DNA of 64,000 nt from an uncultured Bacilli bacterium (lineage in GTDB: Bacteria > Bacillota_I > Bacilli_A > RF39 > UBA660). The translations under genes were made by a program, and so were the position numbers. The notes under the pieces were generated by a model, which did no database searches, was not told where the DNA came from, and was given only the letters and a program-made list of their open reading frames with translations. Each line of letters begins with the position of its first letter. The stretch's first letter is position 1. Where the stretch lies: contig CAKPHH010000001.1 of assembly GCA_934157235.1 (NCBI GenBank), positions 62,001-126,000 on the forward strand, written 5' to 3'. This document shows, one piece after another, positions 52,345 to 62,562 of the stretch.

Positions 52345-53040
52345 ATGCTAAAAGAAAATTTAACACCGACCATTATTAAAGAAAAAGTTAGTCAGTTTCT
52401 AAAAAATAACGGAACTATATATACAGAAGAAGAAAAGAAGATTATTCTTGATAATTGTCTTATGGGTTTATACACTGATTTTCCAGATACCTTTATTCGT
52501 CAAGTATATGCTGAACTAGATTTAATGGATCCTTCTCATAATATATATCTAGGCTTTATAAAACTCCTTGAGAAGTATCATAGCCTTGAACAAAATATTA
52601 TTGAAGTAGGAGGTGGAAGACTTCCTATTCTAGCTAAATATATTTCCCTTCGCCAAAAATCTGGTAGCATTACAGTTTACGATCCCACTTTAGTAATACC
52701 TAGCAATATACCACATAATATGGTTTTAAAAAGAAAAAGATTCACTAGTGATATAAATCATCCTCAGTCAAAGCTAATTATAGGCTTCATGCCAGAAGAG
52801 TCAACCGAAGAAATGTTAGAGTATGCTTATCGAACTAAATCAGACTTTATGATTGCTTTATCAGACATTCTAGATGAGGTGGATATGTATCAACAAGATG
52901 GACTTTGGACAAACTGGCAACAAGGTATAATTTGTGAGGCTACTAGGAATGTTGAAAGAAATGGTATGGGAAAACTTCATATCACAACCCTAGAGCAATA
53001 CGATAACCCTTATCCAATAATTTATAATTATAAGAAATAA
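52345..53040 (+). CDS. Unknown protein with Rossmann/methyltransferase-like motif
   Basis: ATG 52345 has AAAGGA 8 bases upstream; the GTG at 52339 does not fit. The 231-aa product has a glycine motif IIEVGGGRLPILAKYIS (about 89-105) followed by SITVYDP (an acidic residue at the end of strand 2), which resembles the first two strands of SAM-dependent methyltransferases. The rest lacks clear family motifs. I do not recognise a family. It is the third gene of the obgE operon. Confidence 0.7.
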   Translation: MLKENLTPTIIKEKVSQFLKNNGTIYTEEEKKIILDNCLMGLYTDFPDTFIRQVYAELDLMDPSHNIYLGFIKLLEKYHSLEQNIIEVGGGRLPILAKYISLRQKSGSITVYDPTLVIPSNIPHNMVLKRKRFTSDINHPQSKLIIGFMPEESTEEMLEYAYRTKSDFMIALSDILDEVDMYQQDGLWTNWQQGIICEATRNVERNGMGKLHITTLEQYDNPYPIIYNYKK

Positions 53041-53066
53041 TTCTTAAATTATTTCTTATTTTTTTT
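53032..53066 (+). terminator. Intrinsic terminator after the obgE operon
   Basis: AAGAAATAAT (53032-53041) pairs with ATTATTTCTT (53048-53057), then ATTTTTTTT. Confidence 0.9.
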
Positions 53067-53088
53067 ACACTTTATGACAAAAAAATAA

Positions 53089-53116
53089 TTGCTAACAACG
53101 CATTTTATGATATAAT
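53089..53116 (+). promoter_or_regulatory. Promoter of the Hpt-REC gene
   Basis: TTGCTA (53089-53094), a 16-base spacer and TATAAT (53111-53116) with an upstream TG at -15. Confidence 0.8.
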
Positions 53117-53151
53117 CATTTTAGAATATAGTAACGAAGGTGGGACAGAAT

Positions 53152-54015
53152 ATGTTTGATGTAAATTATTTAATAGAAAATGGCGTAGACGTTAATAGAA
53201 CCCTAGATTTATTTGGTGATATTAATACCTACAACAACATTATTGGTGAATTTTTAGTAAGTGCCAAGGAAAAGTTAGAAAAACTAGAAAAGTATAAAGA
53301 AGAAAAAGATCTTGCTAATTATACTATTTATATCCATTCCTTAAGAAGTGATGCAAAGTATTTTGGTTTCACGAAACTAGATGAAATAACTTCTGAACAA
53401 GAAGAAAAAAGTAAAGAAGGCGATGTCTTCTATATATATGAACATTTCCAAACACTACAAGCTGAAGTAGAAAGAATGCTTAATGTTGTTAAAAGATATA
53501 TCTCTAACGAACCAATAGAAGAGGAGACTAATCAAGCTGTCACTCAACCAGCGCCAGCTCCACAACCAGTAGTTGTAACAACACCAGCCCAACAACCATC
53601 ACCAGCTGAAAATCTTCCAGAGCCATACACTCAAAAAACAATTCTTGTTGCTGATGACTCTAATATTATTCGTAACTTTGTTAAAAGAATCTTCAGTGAA
53701 AAATATAATGTTGGCGTAGCACAAAATGGTGAAGAAGCGCTAAATATTATCAAAGCTAATGCCAATAATGAAGAAATAGTAGCAATCCTTCTAGATTTAA
53801 ATATGCCAAAGATAGATGGCTTTGCTGTTCTAGATTATATTAACGATAATCAATTATTTAGTAAGATGCCAGTATCTATTATTTCTGGAGACTCATCTAA
53901 AGATACAATCACTAAAGCTTTTAGTTATCCAATCGTTGATATGTTAGGAAAGCCATTCACTGAAAGTGACGTTAAACATGTCATTGAAAAAACAATTTAT
54001 CTAAAAAATATGTAA
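53152..54015 (+). CDS. Hpt-REC fusion (phosphotransfer domain plus response-regulator receiver)
   Basis: ATG 53152 follows AAGGTGGG by 7 bases. The 287-aa product has an N-terminal Hpt-like domain with His62 in IHSLRSDAKYFG (consensus HxLKGxxxxxG, Lys to Arg and Gly to Ser), a Pro/Gln/Ala-rich linker (about 126-158), and a REC domain (162-285) with the acidic pair D168/D169, phosphoacceptor D215 in LLDLNMPKIDG and Lys267 in LGKPF. There is no DNA-binding or enzymatic output and no histidine kinase nearby. It could relay phosphate or act by protein contacts. It is monocistronic. Confidence 0.88.
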   Translation: MFDVNYLIENGVDVNRTLDLFGDINTYNNIIGEFLVSAKEKLEKLEKYKEEKDLANYTIYIHSLRSDAKYFGFTKLDEITSEQEEKSKEGDVFYIYEHFQTLQAEVERMLNVVKRYISNEPIEEETNQAVTQPAPAPQPVVVTTPAQQPSPAENLPEPYTQKTILVADDSNIIRNFVKRIFSEKYNVGVAQNGEEALNIIKANANNEEIVAILLDLNMPKIDGFAVLDYINDNQLFSKMPVSIISGDSSKDTITKAFSYPIVDMLGKPFTESDVKHVIEKTIYLKNM

Positions 54016-54018
54016 TAA

Positions 54019-54050
54019 AAAAGATTGTACTTCTAAGTACAACCTTTTAT
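54019..54050. terminator. Bidirectional terminator between convergent genes
   Basis: TTGTACTT/AAGTACAA extended by AAAAG/CTTTT with one A-C mismatch (54019-54032 with 54035-54048); usable from both strands. Confidence 0.85.
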
Positions 54051-54373
54051 TTTTCTTCTTTTACCATAAGTTCATCCCCAATATTAAAATAACTACTAAC
54101 ACCTAAAGGAGCTAAATATATATAAAAAACTTTTCTTTTTGGAAAAATAATTTTTTCTGTTCCAAAACTCTTATAAATATGGATAATTTTATTATCTTTG
54201 TCTGTCATTATAATATCAATCTTCTGACAAAATAAATATGTCGAAATACCTTTTTTCTTGAGTCTATAAATATCTTCAATAGGTTCCAAATAAAACTTTA
54301 AACTCTTAAATTTTAACCAAAGTGTATTTAAAGCAATAACATCATATTTCTTCTTTCCAACTTTAATATACAT
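54047..54373 (-). CDS. Small protein, possibly DUF192-like
   Basis: The 108-aa minus-strand product has no signal or membrane helix. Strands such as KIDIIMTDKDNKIIHIYKSF and KVFYIYLAPLGVSSYFNIGDEL recall the core of DUF192 proteins (an internal IDIxxxD strand and a final GDxL), but the N-terminal part does not match well. On the minus strand GGTGAT precedes the ATG and an extended -10 TGTTATAAT lies at about 54404-54396. Confidence in the family is low. Confidence 0.6.
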   Translation of the reverse strand: MYIKVGKKKYDVIALNTLWLKFKSLKFYLEPIEDIYRLKKKGISTYLFCQKIDIIMTDKDNKIIHIYKSFGTEKIIFPKRKVFYIYLAPLGVSSYFNIGDELMVKEEK

Positions 54374-54452
54374 AAAATCACCAATTCCTAGAAAAATTAT
54401 AACATAAAGTTATTAAATAATAATATAAAATCTTTTCCAATCTTTAAAAATA

Positions 54453-54461
54453 TGATATTAT
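54453..54461 (+). promoter_or_regulatory. Extended -10 promoter of yebC
   Basis: TGATATTAT, 27 bases before the yebC start. Confidence 0.5.
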
Positions 54462-54487
54462 TAAAAAGGAAATGAGGAGGTATAAGT

Positions 54488-55210
54488 ATGAGTGGACATT
54501 CAAAATGGGCAACAATTCATCGTAAAAAAGGTTTATTAGATGCTGCTAGAGGAAAAGTATTTCAAAAGTTAGCTAAGGAAATTATGGTAGCTGCAAAATC
54601 AGGTAGCCCAGATCCTAGCCAAAATTCAGCATTAAGATTGGCAGTTGATAAAGCTAAAGCTCAAAATATGCCAAAAGAAAATATTCAAAAAGCCATTGAA
54701 AAGGCCTCTGGTGGAACAGATGGTACTAACTATGAAAGCGTTCGTTATGAAGGATATGGTCATGGAGGAGTAGCATTTATGATTGACTGCCTAACAGATA
54801 ATCGTAATAGAACTGCATCTCAAGTGCGTAGTTCCTTTACTAAAGCTGGTGGAAACCTAGGAACAGATGGCTCTGTAAGTTATATGTTTGAACGTCGAGG
54901 ATCAATCGTAATCCCAGCTGATTATGATGAAGATACAATGATGATGACTGCTCTAGATTCTGGAGCTCTTGATTTTGAGAAAGTAGAAAACACTTATGTC
55001 ATCACAACTGATACTTCTAATTTTACTCCTGTAAAAGAAGCATTAGAAGAAGCTGGTGTTAAAGAATTCTTAGAATGTGAATTAACTTATATTCCAAATA
55101 TGGAAGTAGAATTAGATGAAGAAGGACAAGAAAAAGTCATGAAATTAGTTGATACCTTAGAAGACTTAGATGATGTCCAAGATGTTTATTACAATCTAAA
55201 AGCTGAGTAA
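54488..55210 (+). CDS. yebC: YebC/PmpR-family translation/transcription factor
   Basis: The 240-aa product begins with the invariant SGHSKWATIHRKKGLLDAARGKVFQKLAKEI (given in part: GHSKWATIHRKKG) and carries GGTDGTNYESVRYEGYGHGG and NRTASQVRSSFTKAGGNLG. YebC proteins were first described as transcriptional regulators of ruv genes and have been linked to relief of ribosome stalling at proline-rich stretches. Here it stands directly upstream of ruvAB. GAGGAGGT precedes the ATG, and a terminator follows. Confidence 0.96.
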   Translation: MSGHSKWATIHRKKGLLDAARGKVFQKLAKEIMVAAKSGSPDPSQNSALRLAVDKAKAQNMPKENIQKAIEKASGGTDGTNYESVRYEGYGHGGVAFMIDCLTDNRNRTASQVRSSFTKAGGNLGTDGSVSYMFERRGSIVIPADYDEDTMMMTALDSGALDFEKVENTYVITTDTSNFTPVKEALEEAGVKEFLECELTYIPNMEVELDEEGQEKVMKLVDTLEDLDDVQDVYYNLKAE

Positions 55211-55225
55211 TAAAATAAGTCTAAG

Positions 55226-55248
55226 AAGAGCAGTTGCTCTTTTTTCTT
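55226..55248 (+). terminator. Intrinsic terminator after yebC
   Basis: AAGAGCA (55226-55232) pairs with TGCTCTT (55235-55241), followed by TTTTTC. Confidence 0.87.
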
Positions 55249-55262
55249 TTCTAAAATTGTTA

Positions 55263-55268
55263 TATAAT
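55263..55268 (+). promoter_or_regulatory. Candidate -10 box of ruvA
   Basis: TATAAT, 17 bases before ATG 55285; no good -35. Confidence 0.45.
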
Positions 55269-55284
55269 AATTGTGGAGGTTTTT

Positions 55285-55848
55285 ATGTACGACTATATAA
55301 TTGGAACAGTTACAAGTTTAAAAAACAATGCTATTGTTTTAGACAATAATGGAATAGGTTATTTAATTTATGTTTCTAATCCTTATTCCTTTGAAGAACA
55401 AAAAGAATATAAAGTCTATGTTTATCAACAAATAAAAGAAGATGAACATAGTTTATTTGGTTTTAAAAATCTTGCTGAAAAAGAGCTTTTCTTAAAACTA
55501 ATTAGTGTTAAAGGCCTAGGCTGTAAAATGGCTTTACCAATCCTTGCTGTAGGAAATGTTGAAGGTATCATGGATGCCATAGAAAGAGAAAATATTTTAT
55601 ACTTGAAAAAATTTCCTAAGATTGGTGAAAAACTAGCTCGTCAAATTATCCTAGATTTAAAAGGAAAACTAGAGTTTATTGGTGTAGGTATATCAGGCGA
55701 TGAAGTAACTACTAGTGAAGAGTTAAAAGAGGTTTTACTAGGTTTAGGTTACAAAGACAAAGAAATAAAAGGTGTACTTGCTAAAGTAAATAAAGATTTA
55801 ACAATCGAAGAACAAGTAAAAGAAGCTTTAAGATTACTCTTAAGATAA
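55285..55848 (+). CDS. ruvA: Holliday junction DNA helicase subunit RuvA
   Basis: The start is ATG 55285, after GGAGG; the GTG at 55273 precedes that site. The 187-aa product has the OB-fold domain I (1-63), the helix-hairpin-helix domain II with [13 protein letters not shown] and [17 protein letters not shown], and domain III (about 143-187) that contacts RuvB. RuvA holds the four-way junction while RuvB drives branch migration. It is 10 bases before ruvB. Confidence 0.96.
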   Translation: MYDYIIGTVTSLKNNAIVLDNNGIGYLIYVSNPYSFEEQKEYKVYVYQQIKEDEHSLFGFKNLAEKELFLKLISVKGLGCKMALPILAVGNVEGIMDAIERENILYLKKFPKIGEKLARQIILDLKGKLEFIGVGISGDEVTTSEELKEVLLGLGYKDKEIKGVLAKVNKDLTIEEQVKEALRLLLR

Positions 55849-55858
55849 GGAGGCTTAT

Positions 55859-56860
55859 ATGAAAACAGAAAATGTTATTAAAACATATTCTCTAGAAGAT
55901 GATCAAATAATTGATAATACAATTAGACCTGAAACAATCAGTGAATATATTGGTCAAAGTGAAGTAAAAGAAAATATCAAAATATTTGTTGAAGCTGCTA
56001 AAATACGTAATGAAGCTCTAGATCATGTCTTATTATATGGCCCTCCTGGTCTTGGTAAAACAACCCTTGCCTTTATTATTGCCCATGAACTAGGTACTCA
56101 TATTAAAACAGCCTCTGGGCCAAGTATTGAAAAAACCGGTGATTTAGCGGCTATTCTTTCTTCACTTGAACCAGGAGATGTCTTATTTATTGATGAAATC
56201 CATCGTATGCCTCGATATATTGAGGAGGTTTTATATCCCGCTATGGAAGACTTCTCGCTAGATATTATTGTTGGTAGTGAAGGCAATACTAGAAATATTA
56301 AAATAGATCTACCACCATTTACCCTTGTCGGAGCAACAACTAGAGCTGGTGACTTATCAGCTCCATTAAGAGATAGATTTGGTATAATTTCTAAATTACA
56401 ATTTTATACTACTGAGGAATTATGTGATATTATCAAAAGAACTTCTCGTGTCCTAAATATGGAAATAGAAGAAGATGCTGCTTTTGAACTAGCTAGACGT
56501 AGTAGAGGAACACCTAGAATTGCTAATAGACTTTTTAAAAGAGTACGAGACTTTGCCCTTGTAAAAGGTAATGGTAAAATCGATATAACTATTACTAAAG
56601 AGGCCTTAACTAGACTTCATATTGATGAATTAGGTCTAGATAAAACTGACCATGATTTACTTTTAGCGATCATTAATAAATTTAATGGTGGACCTGTCGG
56701 TATTGAAGCTTTAAGTAGTTCCATTGGTGAAGAAGTAACGACTATTGAAGATGTATATGAACCATATCTTTTACAAATTGGTCTTTTAAAAAGAACTGCC
56801 CGTGGCCGAATGGTAACTGATAAAGCTTATGAAGCCCTAGGTATAGAAAAAAATAATTAA
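55859..56860 (+). CDS. ruvB: Holliday junction branch migration ATPase RuvB
   Basis: The 333-aa AAA+ ATPase has the N-terminal [11 protein letters not shown], Walker [13 protein letters not shown] (about 60), Walker [10 protein letters not shown], sensor 1 [22 protein letters not shown] and the C-terminal winged-helix domain with [23 protein letters not shown] precedes the ATG. It is followed by queA after 11 bases. Confidence 0.98.
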   Translation: MKTENVIKTYSLEDDQIIDNTIRPETISEYIGQSEVKENIKIFVEAAKIRNEALDHVLLYGPPGLGKTTLAFIIAHELGTHIKTASGPSIEKTGDLAAILSSLEPGDVLFIDEIHRMPRYIEEVLYPAMEDFSLDIIVGSEGNTRNIKIDLPPFTLVGATTRAGDLSAPLRDRFGIISKLQFYTTEELCDIIKRTSRVLNMEIEEDAAFELARRSRGTPRIANRLFKRVRDFALVKGNGKIDITITKEALTRLHIDELGLDKTDHDLLLAIINKFNGGPVGIEALSSSIGEEVTTIEDVYEPYLLQIGLLKRTARGRMVTDKAYEALGIEKNN

Positions 56861-56871
56861 CAGGAGGATTT

Positions 56872-57897
56872 ATGAAAGTAGAAGATTTTGATTATTACTT
56901 ACCAGAAAATCTAATTGCTCAAACTCCACTCGAAAAAAGAGATACTTCTAGATTATTAGTTTTAGATAAAAAAACTGGTGAGATTGAACATAAACATTTC
57001 TATGACATCATAGAATATTTAAACGAAGGAGATACTTTAGTATTAAATGATACTAAAGTCCTACCAGCTCGTCTAATTGGAGAAAAAGAAGAAACCAAAG
57101 CTGTAATTGAAATACTATTATTAAAAAATATCTCTGGCGATGACTGGGAATGTTTAGTAAAACCAGCCAGACGTATTAAAGTAGGTACAATAGTAACGTT
57201 TGGTAATGGTCTTCTAAAAGCTAAATGTATTAAAGAAGAAGCTGAAGGTATTAGACATTTTACTCTAATTTATTCTGGTATTTTAATGGAAATATTAGAA
57301 CAACTTGGTACTATGCCATTACCTCCTTATATTCATGAAAAATTAGCCGACCAATCAAGATATCAAACTGTTTACGCCAAAGAAATAGGTAGTGCTGCCG
57401 CTCCAACAGCTGGTCTTCACTTTACCAAAGATTTACTAGAAAAAATAAAAGAAAAAGGCGTAAATATTGCCTATATAACCCTTCATGTTGGCCTAGGAAC
57501 TTTTAGACCTGTAAGTGTTGATAAAGTAGAAGAACATAAAATGCATACTGAATATTATCAAATGTCCAAAGAAACAGCTGAACTTTTAACGAAAACTAAA
57601 GAAAATCATAAGAGAATTATTTCTGTTGGTACTACTAGTACTAGAACTTTAGAAACTATTATGACTAAGTACAATGAATTTAAAGAGTGTTCTGGCTGGA
57701 CTAATATTTTTATTTATCCTGGTTATGAATTTAAAGCAATTGATGCTCTAATTACTAATTTCCATTTACCAAAGTCTACTTTAGTAATGTTAGTATCTGC
57801 TTTAGCGGGAAGAGAAAATATCTTAAATGCTTATAAAACAGCAGTTAATGAAGAATATCGCTTTTTCTCCTTCGGAGATGCTATGCTTATAAAATAA
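56872..57897 (+). CDS. queA: S-adenosylmethionine:tRNA ribosyltransferase-isomerase
   Basis: QueA converts 7-aminomethyl-deazaguanine in tRNA to epoxyqueuosine. The 341-aa product is full length with [66 protein letters not shown] and the C-terminal [26 protein letters not shown] precedes the ATG. It follows ruvB, with tgt two genes downstream, the conserved ruvB-queA-tgt arrangement interrupted here by a GreA-like gene. Confidence 0.98.
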   Translation: MKVEDFDYYLPENLIAQTPLEKRDTSRLLVLDKKTGEIEHKHFYDIIEYLNEGDTLVLNDTKVLPARLIGEKEETKAVIEILLLKNISGDDWECLVKPARRIKVGTIVTFGNGLLKAKCIKEEAEGIRHFTLIYSGILMEILEQLGTMPLPPYIHEKLADQSRYQTVYAKEIGSAAAPTAGLHFTKDLLEKIKEKGVNIAYITLHVGLGTFRPVSVDKVEEHKMHTEYYQMSKETAELLTKTKENHKRIISVGTTSTRTLETIMTKYNEFKECSGWTNIFIYPGYEFKAIDALITNFHLPKSTLVMLVSALAGRENILNAYKTAVNEEYRFFSFGDAMLIK

Positions 57898-57900
57898 AAC

Positions 57901-57929
57901 TTGTTTTATTAATCAATAAGTAGTATAAT
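57901..57929 (+). promoter_or_regulatory. Promoter of the greA-like gene
   Basis: TTGTTT (57901-57906), a 17-base spacer and TATAAT (57924-57929). Confidence 0.82.
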
Positions 57930-57961
57930 ATGAAACGTTCGACTAAAAAGGAGGAAGAAGA

Positions 57962-59672
<1,711 letters not shown>

Positions 59673-59676
<4 letters not shown>

Positions 59677-59960
59677 ATGTAAAATACTGGCTTATTACTC
59701 CTTACTTCATTATTAGAATTAGTACTAACAACTTCATCTACTGCTTCTTCACTACTAGGTTTAATTAATTCATCTGCTATCTTAAACATTGTTCTGGCAT
59801 TTTTAAACATCGGTTTAACTTGATATACAATCGGAATAGCTTGATTAATAACTCCTAACGTTTTTTGTGTCCCATCAAGGAAGGAACTAAAACTAAAACC
59901 CTTCGCAAGATTTCCAAATTTACTGAGTAAGCCAACTTTTGGATAAGGATAGTTGTACAT
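59673..59960 (-). CDS. VrrA/YqfQ-like small protein
   Basis: The start is the ATG at 59960, with GAGGTGG just upstream on the minus strand; an upstream in-frame ATG pair would place that site inside the coding region. The 95-aa product has a YNYPYPK start and the YqfQ-like core FLDGTQKTLGVINQAIPIVYQVKPMFKNARTM in outline (FLDGTQKTLGVINQAIP), then an acidic, Asn/Ser-rich tail. YqfQ/VrrA proteins are linked to the spore coat in Bacillus, but here the gene stands alone beside tgt. The family match is moderate. Confidence 0.7.
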
Positions 59961-59979
59961 AGTCCACCTCTTCATCAAT

Positions 59980-60008
59980 AATATATGTCAAAAGTCACAA
60001 AAAGTTAA
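59980..60008 (-). promoter_or_regulatory. Candidate promoter of the YqfQ-like gene
   Basis: Minus strand: TTAACT (60008-60003), a 17-base spacer and TATATT (59985-59980). A sporulation sigma factor site was considered but not seen. Confidence 0.5.
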
Positions 60009-60029
60009 ATAATTTATTTTCAAAAATAT

Positions 60030-60057
60030 AATACTATGGTACAATTACAATAGTATA
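60030..60057 (+). promoter_or_regulatory. Inverted repeat upstream of the pilC-like gene
   Basis: ATACTAT (60031-60037) and ATAGTAT (60050-60056) flank 12 bases. It overlaps possible -10 boxes (TATAAT at 60027-60032 and TACAAT at 60040-60045), so it may act as an operator. Confidence 0.4.
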
Positions 60058-60097
60058 AGAATAAGAAGTGTAAAAGAAAGGTCTTCGGTGATATTAG

Positions 60098-61708
60098 ATG
60101 GGTCTATTTGATAAGAAAAAGAAAGAGGCTGTAGCAACGCCTGCACCAGCACAGCAAGCATTGCCAACTCAAACGCCTGTTCCTGACAAGCAGCCTCAAA
60201 ATGTTCAGGTAAATCAAACTCAACAGGTGACTACTCCAACGCAACAACCAGAACAAGCACCACCGGCAGTTCCTAATGTGAAAAACGCCCAAGCAGTACA
60301 AGGCAATAGTCAACAGGCACAACAACCAACTAATCAGACTATAACAAATCAACCAATTAGTGCTTCCTTGGCAACACCAGAACAAAAGCCCAATGCAGTA
60401 AATAGCCAACAGGCTCAACCTGGATTACAAGGACAAAATCCAACTCCGACAGTAACTAAACGTAAAAAATCATCTTTCAACGAAGAAAAAAGAGTTGAAA
60501 GATTAAATGGTTATAGTTATACTGTCATAAATTCTAATAATAAAAAAGAAAAAGGTTATTTTGATGCTGAAACAGAAGATGACGTAAGAGCTTTCTTGGA
60601 AGGACAAGATTACAAAATCCTAGAAATTAAACCAAAATCTGCTATGGATATTGATATTACTGGACCGCCAAAACTAAAACCAGAAGACTTATCATTCTCT
60701 CTAACTCAGTTATCTACCTATATTAAATCTGGTATCCCACTTGTTGATTCCATGAGAATCCTTGCAAAGCAAGCAAGAAAACCAGCCCATAAAAAGATTT
60801 ATGGTCAAGTAGTATATGAATTACTAAAAGGTGAGACTTTCTCTATTGCCTTAGCTCGTCAAGGTAAAGTTTTCCCACCATTATTAATAAACATGGTAAA
60901 GACATCAGAAATGACTGGTGACTTACCTTCAATCCTAGATGATATGGCTGAATACTATACATCTATGAACCAAACCAGAAAACAAATGAAGAGTGCCATG
61001 ACTTATCCGATTGTCGTATTATCAATCGCTTTAGGAGTTTTAGTCTTCATGTTAGTTTACTTAGTTCCACAGTTTGCTACGATGTTTGAATCTCAAGATG
61101 CAAAACTTCCAGCTATTACCTTAATAGTCTTAGGAGTCAGTGATTTCATCCAGAACTATTATTTAGTCTTAATTGGTTCTGTAGTCGCCGTCATCCTCAT
61201 CTTTAGATATATGTTTAATCATATCCAGTCTTTTAAAAAGACTGTTCAAATAATATTAATGCATATACCAGTAGTAAGTAAGATTATTATTTACAACGAA
61301 ATAGCAAACTTTACCAAAACATTTGCTTCATTATTAAACCATGGTGTCTTCATAACAGACAGTATGGAAATCTTACAAAAAATAACTGATAATGAAGTCT
61401 TTAAAGAAATAATTAATAACACCTTGGAAAATCTATCTCGAGGTGAACCCGTTTCAGCAGCTTTCCGTGGCCAATGGGCTATACCAGTAGTTGCTTATGA
61501 AATGATTGTTACAGGTGAAAATACTGGACAATTAGGTCTAATGATGGAAAAAGTATCACAACACTTCCAAGCCATGCATAAATCAATCATCGATCAAATG
61601 AAGAGTTTAATGGAACCTTTAATGATTGTTTTCCTAGCCGGTATTGTTGGTGTTATCTTACTATCAATTGTTACACCAATGTTTAGTATTTACTCACAAA
61701 TCGAATAA
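60098..61708 (+). CDS. Type IV pilus/type II secretion inner-membrane platform protein (PilC/GspF)
   Basis: The 536-aa product has an unusual Gln/Pro/Ala-rich N-terminus (about 10-125), then the PilC-type N-domain (YSYTVINSNNKKEKGYFDAETEDDVRAFLEGQ, about 135-165) and two GspF domains, with three membrane helices (about 310-330, 360-380 and 510-530). LSTYIKSGIPLVDSMRILAKQ and FTKTFASLLNHGVFITDSMEILQKI are the paired GspF signatures. The protein is the cytoplasmic-membrane platform for pilus assembly or DNA-uptake pili (ComGB-like). GGTGAT precedes the ATG. The prepilin peptidase follows after 19 bases; the ATPase and pilins are not in the window. Confidence 0.9.
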   Translation: MGLFDKKKKEAVATPAPAQQALPTQTPVPDKQPQNVQVNQTQQVTTPTQQPEQAPPAVPNVKNAQAVQGNSQQAQQPTNQTITNQPISASLATPEQKPNAVNSQQAQPGLQGQNPTPTVTKRKKSSFNEEKRVERLNGYSYTVINSNNKKEKGYFDAETEDDVRAFLEGQDYKILEIKPKSAMDIDITGPPKLKPEDLSFSLTQLSTYIKSGIPLVDSMRILAKQARKPAHKKIYGQVVYELLKGETFSIALARQGKVFPPLLINMVKTSEMTGDLPSILDDMAEYYTSMNQTRKQMKSAMTYPIVVLSIALGVLVFMLVYLVPQFATMFESQDAKLPAITLIVLGVSDFIQNYYLVLIGSVVAVILIFRYMFNHIQSFKKTVQIILMHIPVVSKIIIYNEIANFTKTFASLLNHGVFITDSMEILQKITDNEVFKEIINNTLENLSRGEPVSAAFRGQWAIPVVAYEMIVTGENTGQLGLMMEKVSQHFQAMHKSIIDQMKSLMEPLMIVFLAGIVGVILLSIVTPMFSIYSQIE

Positions 61709-61727
61709 TAATAAGGAGGATAATTAT

Positions 61728-62492
61728 ATGGAAAAACTATATCTAATTATCTTTTTTATTTTAGGAAGTGGAATAGGTACTATCTCAACAATTCTAGGTC
61801 TCCGCTTACCTAAACAAGAGAAAATATTTGGTAACAAACTTCATTGTGATAATTGCAGTCATGAATTAAAAAAAACTGACACCATTCCTATAATATCATA
61901 TATAATTCAACATGGCCGTTGTAGGTACTGTAACACTAAAATAGATATTCTTTATCCTTACATGGAATTTTTCTCTGGACTTCTATTTTCTGTTGCCTAT
62001 TATAGTTTCGGTTTTAGCTACGAATTATTAATTGCTCTTGGTATTATTACTATGTTAATGATTATTGTCGTAAGTGATCTTACTTATTTAATAATACCCG
62101 ATGAAGTATTAATCTTCTTTAGTATTTATTTCATAATAATTCAATTACTAAATATTGGGCTAAAAGGAACTCTAATGCATATTGGAACAGGTATCTTATT
62201 ATTTGCTATGATGTATTTAATTATGCTAATTGGTAATAAAGCCTTAAAAAAAGAAAGCCTAGGTGGCGGAGATATTAAAATGATGTTCTTATTTGGACTT
62301 GTACTAGATCCTTTACTTGGAACCATTTCTATTTTCCTAGGAAGCCTTTTTGCCTTACCTATGTCCCTATATTTAATGAATAAAAATAAAGAAAAAGCTA
62401 TTCCCTTTGGACCTTTCCTTTTAATTGCTTTTACCTTTATTTACTTTACTAAAATTACCTCGACAACTATCATGTCATGGTTAGGTTTTTAA
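61728..62492 (+). CDS. Prepilin peptidase (A24 family)
   Basis: ATG 61728 follows AAGGAGGA. The 254-aa membrane protein cuts and usually N-methylates type IV pilin-like precursors. It has a first helix, the cytoplasmic cysteine loop CDNCSHEL...CRYCNTKI (two CxxC pairs, zinc), and six further helices. The two catalytic Asp residues are in SDLTYLIIPDE and LGGGDIKMM (GxGD motif). It forms an operon with the PilC-like gene, confirming a pilus or competence system in this organism. Confidence 0.94.
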   Translation: MEKLYLIIFFILGSGIGTISTILGLRLPKQEKIFGNKLHCDNCSHELKKTDTIPIISYIIQHGRCRYCNTKIDILYPYMEFFSGLLFSVAYYSFGFSYELLIALGIITMLMIIVVSDLTYLIIPDEVLIFFSIYFIIIQLLNIGLKGTLMHIGTGILLFAMMYLIMLIGNKALKKESLGGGDIKMMFLFGLVLDPLLGTISIFLGSLFALPMSLYLMNKNKEKAIPFGPFLLIAFTFIYFTKITSTTIMSWLGF

Positions 62493-62494
62493 AG

Positions 62495-62530
62495 AAGAAA
62501 GTTTAGAAAGTTAAACTTTCTTTTTTTTTA
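62495..62530 (+). terminator. Intrinsic terminator after the pilus genes
   Basis: AAGAAAGTTTA (62495-62505) pairs with TAAACTTTCTT (62512-62522), then a long T run. Confidence 0.9.
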
Positions 62531-62562
62531 CAATTAGTGTACTATATATCTAGGTGATAACT

